Source: Myxococcales bacterium UBA1238 (GTDB lineage: Bacteria > Myxococcota_A > Bradymonadia > UBA7976 > UBA1532). From it: a DNA stretch of 7,293 nt. Positions 5,880 to 7,293 of the stretch are shown in pieces; the first letter of the stretch is position 1; each line of letters opens with the position of its first letter. The stretch is taken from the NCBI GenBank assembly GCA_002309015.1, contig DBWM01000049.1, forward strand, positions 16,135 to 23,427. The letters run 5' to 3'. A program made the position numbers and the translations under genes. The notes below the pieces were generated by a model that had not been told where the DNA came from, ran no database searches, and saw only the letters and a program-made list of their open reading frames with translations.

Positions 5880-6848
5880 CCCATCCACCACAGAACGCCC
5901 CGACAACCCGCTGTGGTCTTGCCGAAGCTCGATGCGGATCTGCATCAGGCGGCGCGCAATGGCCATGTGGAGGACATCGAAGCGCTTCTCGCTGCCGGTG
6001 CCCATGTGAATGCAAAAGGTGCGCTGGGCGAAACCGCATTGCATCTCGCAGCAAGAGAAGGGCGTACAGATGCGATCCGGGCGCTGATCGCCGCCGGTGC
6101 CGATGTGAACGCGAAGGACGAAGACGGCGAAACCCCATTGTTCCTCGCGGCAGGAAACGGACGAACAGATGCGGTCCTTTCGCTCCTCGATGCCGGTGCC
6201 GATCCCAATGCAAAGAGCAAATACAACAACGAAACCGCATTGATGTCTGCTGCTTACAACGGACATGCCTATGAGGTGAAAGCGCTCCTCGATGCCGGTG
6301 CCGATCCCAACGCAAAGAACGTGCGGGACAAAACCGCATTACATTTCGCTGTAGATGCATTACATTTCGCTGTAGATGAAGGGCATACGCATGTCATCCA
6401 GGCGCTCATCGCTGCGGGGGCTGACGTCCATGCAAAGGACTCAGCCGGCGATACCGCATTGATCTATGCGGTCAAGGACGGACATCGGGATGCGTTGAAA
6501 GCGCTCCTCGATGCCGGTGCCGACCCCAACGCGAGGAACAGCAGCGGCTGGACCGCGGTGATTCTTGTCATCAAAAACCGGAAGCCCTGGTTCGAGGAGA
6601 TGTTGAAAGCGCTCCTCGATGCCGGTGCCTCTCCAAACGCAAGAGACTTTTCACAACCCACCGCATTGATGGAAGCAGCGCGCACAGGCTCTGCGGAAGC
6701 GGTCAAAGCGCTCCTCGCCGCCGGTGCCGAAGTGAACGCCGAAGACAATGCGCGCGCCTTCTCCGAAGATGCGAAGAACAAAACCGCCCTCGATTTCGCC
6801 AGTAACAATGAGATCAGAGCGCTCCTCCGTGCGGCGGGCGCCAGGTGA
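5805..6848 (+). CDS. Secreted ankyrin-repeat protein, 347 aa (gene C)
   Basis: ATG at 5805 follows a strong AAAGGAGA site and opens directly into a signal peptide: Lys2-Arg3, a Leu/Ala core and ASTAC with Cys25. The cleavage type is ambiguous: STA before Cys suits signal peptidase I, while the Cys also fits a loose lipobox. After a short Pro/His-rich spacer come about nine ankyrin repeats from residue 42 to the end, closing with a cap (ALDFASNNEIRALLRAAGAR). Repeat 5 is 40 residues long because of a perfect 21-bp tandem duplication (ALHFAVD twice); removing one copy restores exactly 33. There is no catalytic domain. The repeats are more uniform at DNA level than those of B. The gene is probably co-transcribed with B and very likely with D, whose ATG lies 8 nt beyond the C stop. 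A periplasmic or secreted binding protein is inferred; the partner is unknown. Confidence 0.95.
   Translation: MKRFSTTLLLALLAGIAMPTASTACPIHHRTPRQPAVVLPKLDADLHQAARNGHVEDIEALLAAGAHVNAKGALGETALHLAAREGRTDAIRALIAAGADVNAKDEDGETPLFLAAGNGRTDAVLSLLDAGADPNAKSKYNNETALMSAAYNGHAYEVKALLDAGADPNAKNVRDKTALHFAVDALHFAVDEGHTHVIQALIAAGADVHAKDSAGDTALIYAVKDGHRDALKALLDAGADPNARNSSGWTAVILVIKNRKPWFEEMLKALLDAGASPNARDFSQPTALMEAARTGSAEAVKALLAAGAEVNAEDNARAFSEDAKNKTALDFASNNEIRALLRAAGAR
6181..6629 (+). repeat. Four identical 20-nt copies in successive ankyrin units of gene C
   Basis: CGCTCCTCGATGCCGGTGCC occurs at 6181-6200, 6283-6302, 6502-6521 and 6610-6629, each encoding the ALLDAGA turn of a repeat. Offsets of 102, 219 and 108 nt are all multiples of three. 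Identity at third codon positions suggests recent duplication or gene conversion among units rather than protein-level selection alone. Confidence 0.85.
6336..6377 (+). repeat. Perfect 21-bp in-frame tandem duplication in gene C
   Basis: Two adjacent identical 21-nt units (6336-6356 and 6357-6377; each begins GCATTACATT and ends GTAGAT) encode ALHFAVD twice, residues 178-184 and 185-191. The duplicated element covers most of helix 1 of ankyrin repeat 5, so the unit has 40 residues rather than 33. The absence of any mismatch suggests a recent slippage event. Confidence 0.95.
6843..6848 (+). promoter_or_regulatory. Ribosome binding site of gene D overlapping the stop of gene C
   Basis: AGGTGA lies 8 nt before the ATG at 6857, and its last three bases are the TGA stop of gene C. 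Ribosomes ending C would sit on the D start region, an arrangement typical of translational coupling. The following leader (GAGACG, then CCGATGAA) resembles the leader of C at 5795-5809, so the site was probably copied with the gene. Confidence 0.7.
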
Positions 6849-6856
6849 GACGCCCG

Positions 6857-6919
6857 ATGAAGACGCTTCTACTCCCCCTGCTCGCAGGGATCGCCATTTC
6901 CACAGCATCGACGGCATGC
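6857..6919 (+). other. Signal peptide of gene D
   Basis: The peptide has Lys2, a Leu-rich core with Pro7, then GIAISTASTA and Cys21. As in gene C, STA before Cys allows signal peptidase I cleavage, while the Cys leaves lipidation open. Conservation of the STASTAC end between C and D is consistent with a functional cleavage site, though recent duplication alone could explain it. Confidence 0.75.
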
Positions 6920-7293
6920 CCAGTATTCCAAAAAAACGAACCCGTTGCGGTCTTGTCAGAGATCGATGCGGCCCTGCATCGGGCGGCGCGCGAAGGCAAC
7001 GCGGAGGAAATCGAAGCGCTGATCAAAGCCGGCGCCGATGTGAACGCGAAGGGACGGCGGGGCGAAACCGCCTTACAGCTCGCTGCAAAAGGAGGAGGCA
7101 CAGCTGACGTCCATGCAAAGGACCATGTCGACTATACCGCATTGCTGTATGCGGCAAACAACGGCCATACAGATGCGGTGAAGGCGCTGCTCGCCGCCGG
7201 TGCCGACCCCAACTTCCGACGTGAGGGCGGCTTCACCGCGTTGTTTCTGGCCGCCACACGGGGTGAAGCAGAGATGGTCAAAGCGCTGCTCGA
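6857..7293 (+). CDS. Secreted ankyrin-repeat protein, N-terminal part (gene D, 3' end outside window)
   Basis: Frame 2 is open from ATG 6857 to the window end (145 codons plus 2 nt), without a stop. The start follows AGGTGA by 8 nt. Residues 1-20 are a signal peptide (MKTLLLPLLAGIAISTASTA) followed by Cys21, near-identical in design to gene C. A short spacer leads into ankyrin repeats: repeat 1 (ALHRAAREGNAEEIEALIKAG), a broken repeat 2, then two normal repeats up to the edge. Repeat 2 has only 23 residues: helix 2 is missing and the reading jumps from AAKGGGTA into DVHAKD. The DNA of the junction (7103-7123) is identical over 21 nt to 6420-6440 in C, which belongs to a later repeat there. 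D therefore appears to be a duplicate of C that has since changed by recombination. It is expected to be co-expressed with C and likewise exported; its partner is unknown. Confidence 0.92.
   Translation, partial: MKTLLLPLLAGIAISTASTACPVFQKNEPVAVLSEIDAALHRAAREGNAEEIEALIKAGADVNAKGRRGETALQLAAKGGGTADVHAKDHVDYTALLYAANNGHTDAVKALLAAGADPNFRREGGFTALFLAATRGEAEMVKALL
7103..7123 (+). repeat. 21-nt identity with gene C at a helix-loss junction in gene D
   Basis: The block encoding ADVHAKD is identical to 6420-6440 in gene C, the end of C's repeat 5. In D it follows directly after the first helix of repeat 2, about 30 nt earlier than a full repeat would place it. It marks a probable recombination breakpoint between non-equivalent repeats. 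Confidence 0.75.

Noticed and set aside
5762..6274. Plus-strand open frame of 170 codons overlapping the start of gene C
   Set aside because: Its translation is Arg/Cys-rich low-complexity sequence from the wrong frame of the ankyrin repeats; gene C has the ribosome site, signal peptide and domain.
7088..7115. AAAGGAGGAGG inside gene D followed by an ATG at 7113, a possible internal start
   Set aside because: The spacing is too long and the frame from 7113 closes after about two dozen codons; it falls in the middle of an ankyrin repeat.

Overview
The window holds one thing: a head-to-tail run of four plus-strand genes for exported or probably exported ankyrin-repeat proteins. No other gene family, RNA gene, mobile element, CRISPR array or convincing terminator is visible. 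The first and last genes run off the window edges, so the array is larger than what is seen. The sequence is moderately GC-rich (judged by eye). Start sites have ordinary GGAG-type ribosome binding sites, and one gene begins with a bacterial lipoprotein signal peptide with Ser after the lipobox Cys. This points to a bacterium, most likely one with an outer membrane. The phylum cannot be read from this sequence.

Layout: gene A (1-756, 5' end missing) is the C-terminal part of an ankyrin protein. After a 115-nt spacer comes gene B (872-5716), a 1614-residue predicted lipoprotein with a charged, Pro-rich linker and about 44 ankyrin repeats by my count. After an 88-nt spacer comes gene C (5805-6848), a 347-residue secreted protein with about 9 repeats. 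Gene D (6857 to the window end, 3' end missing) starts only 8 nt after C, and its Shine-Dalgarno includes C's stop codon. No spacer contains a promoter I would defend, so co-transcription is the simplest reading.

The genes are two paralogous pairs. A and the C-terminal third of B align along their length at DNA and protein level, but differ by three in-frame length changes (87, 18 and 528 nt) and a local compensated frameshift. C and D share leader, signal peptide and first repeat. The array also carries a perfect 21-bp in-frame tandem duplication inside a repeat of C, in-frame losses of the second ankyrin helix in A and D, and near-identical DNA at the same position of several repeats. It looks like a locus evolving fast by recombination and slippage between repeats while keeping the reading frame.

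Ankyrin repeats bind other proteins and have no catalytic role of their own, and no enzymatic domain is visible in any of the four. The best-supported reading is a family of cell-envelope or secreted binding scaffolds of different length, with B membrane-tethered. Their partners (host, prey, phage or the cell's own envelope proteins) cannot be deduced here.
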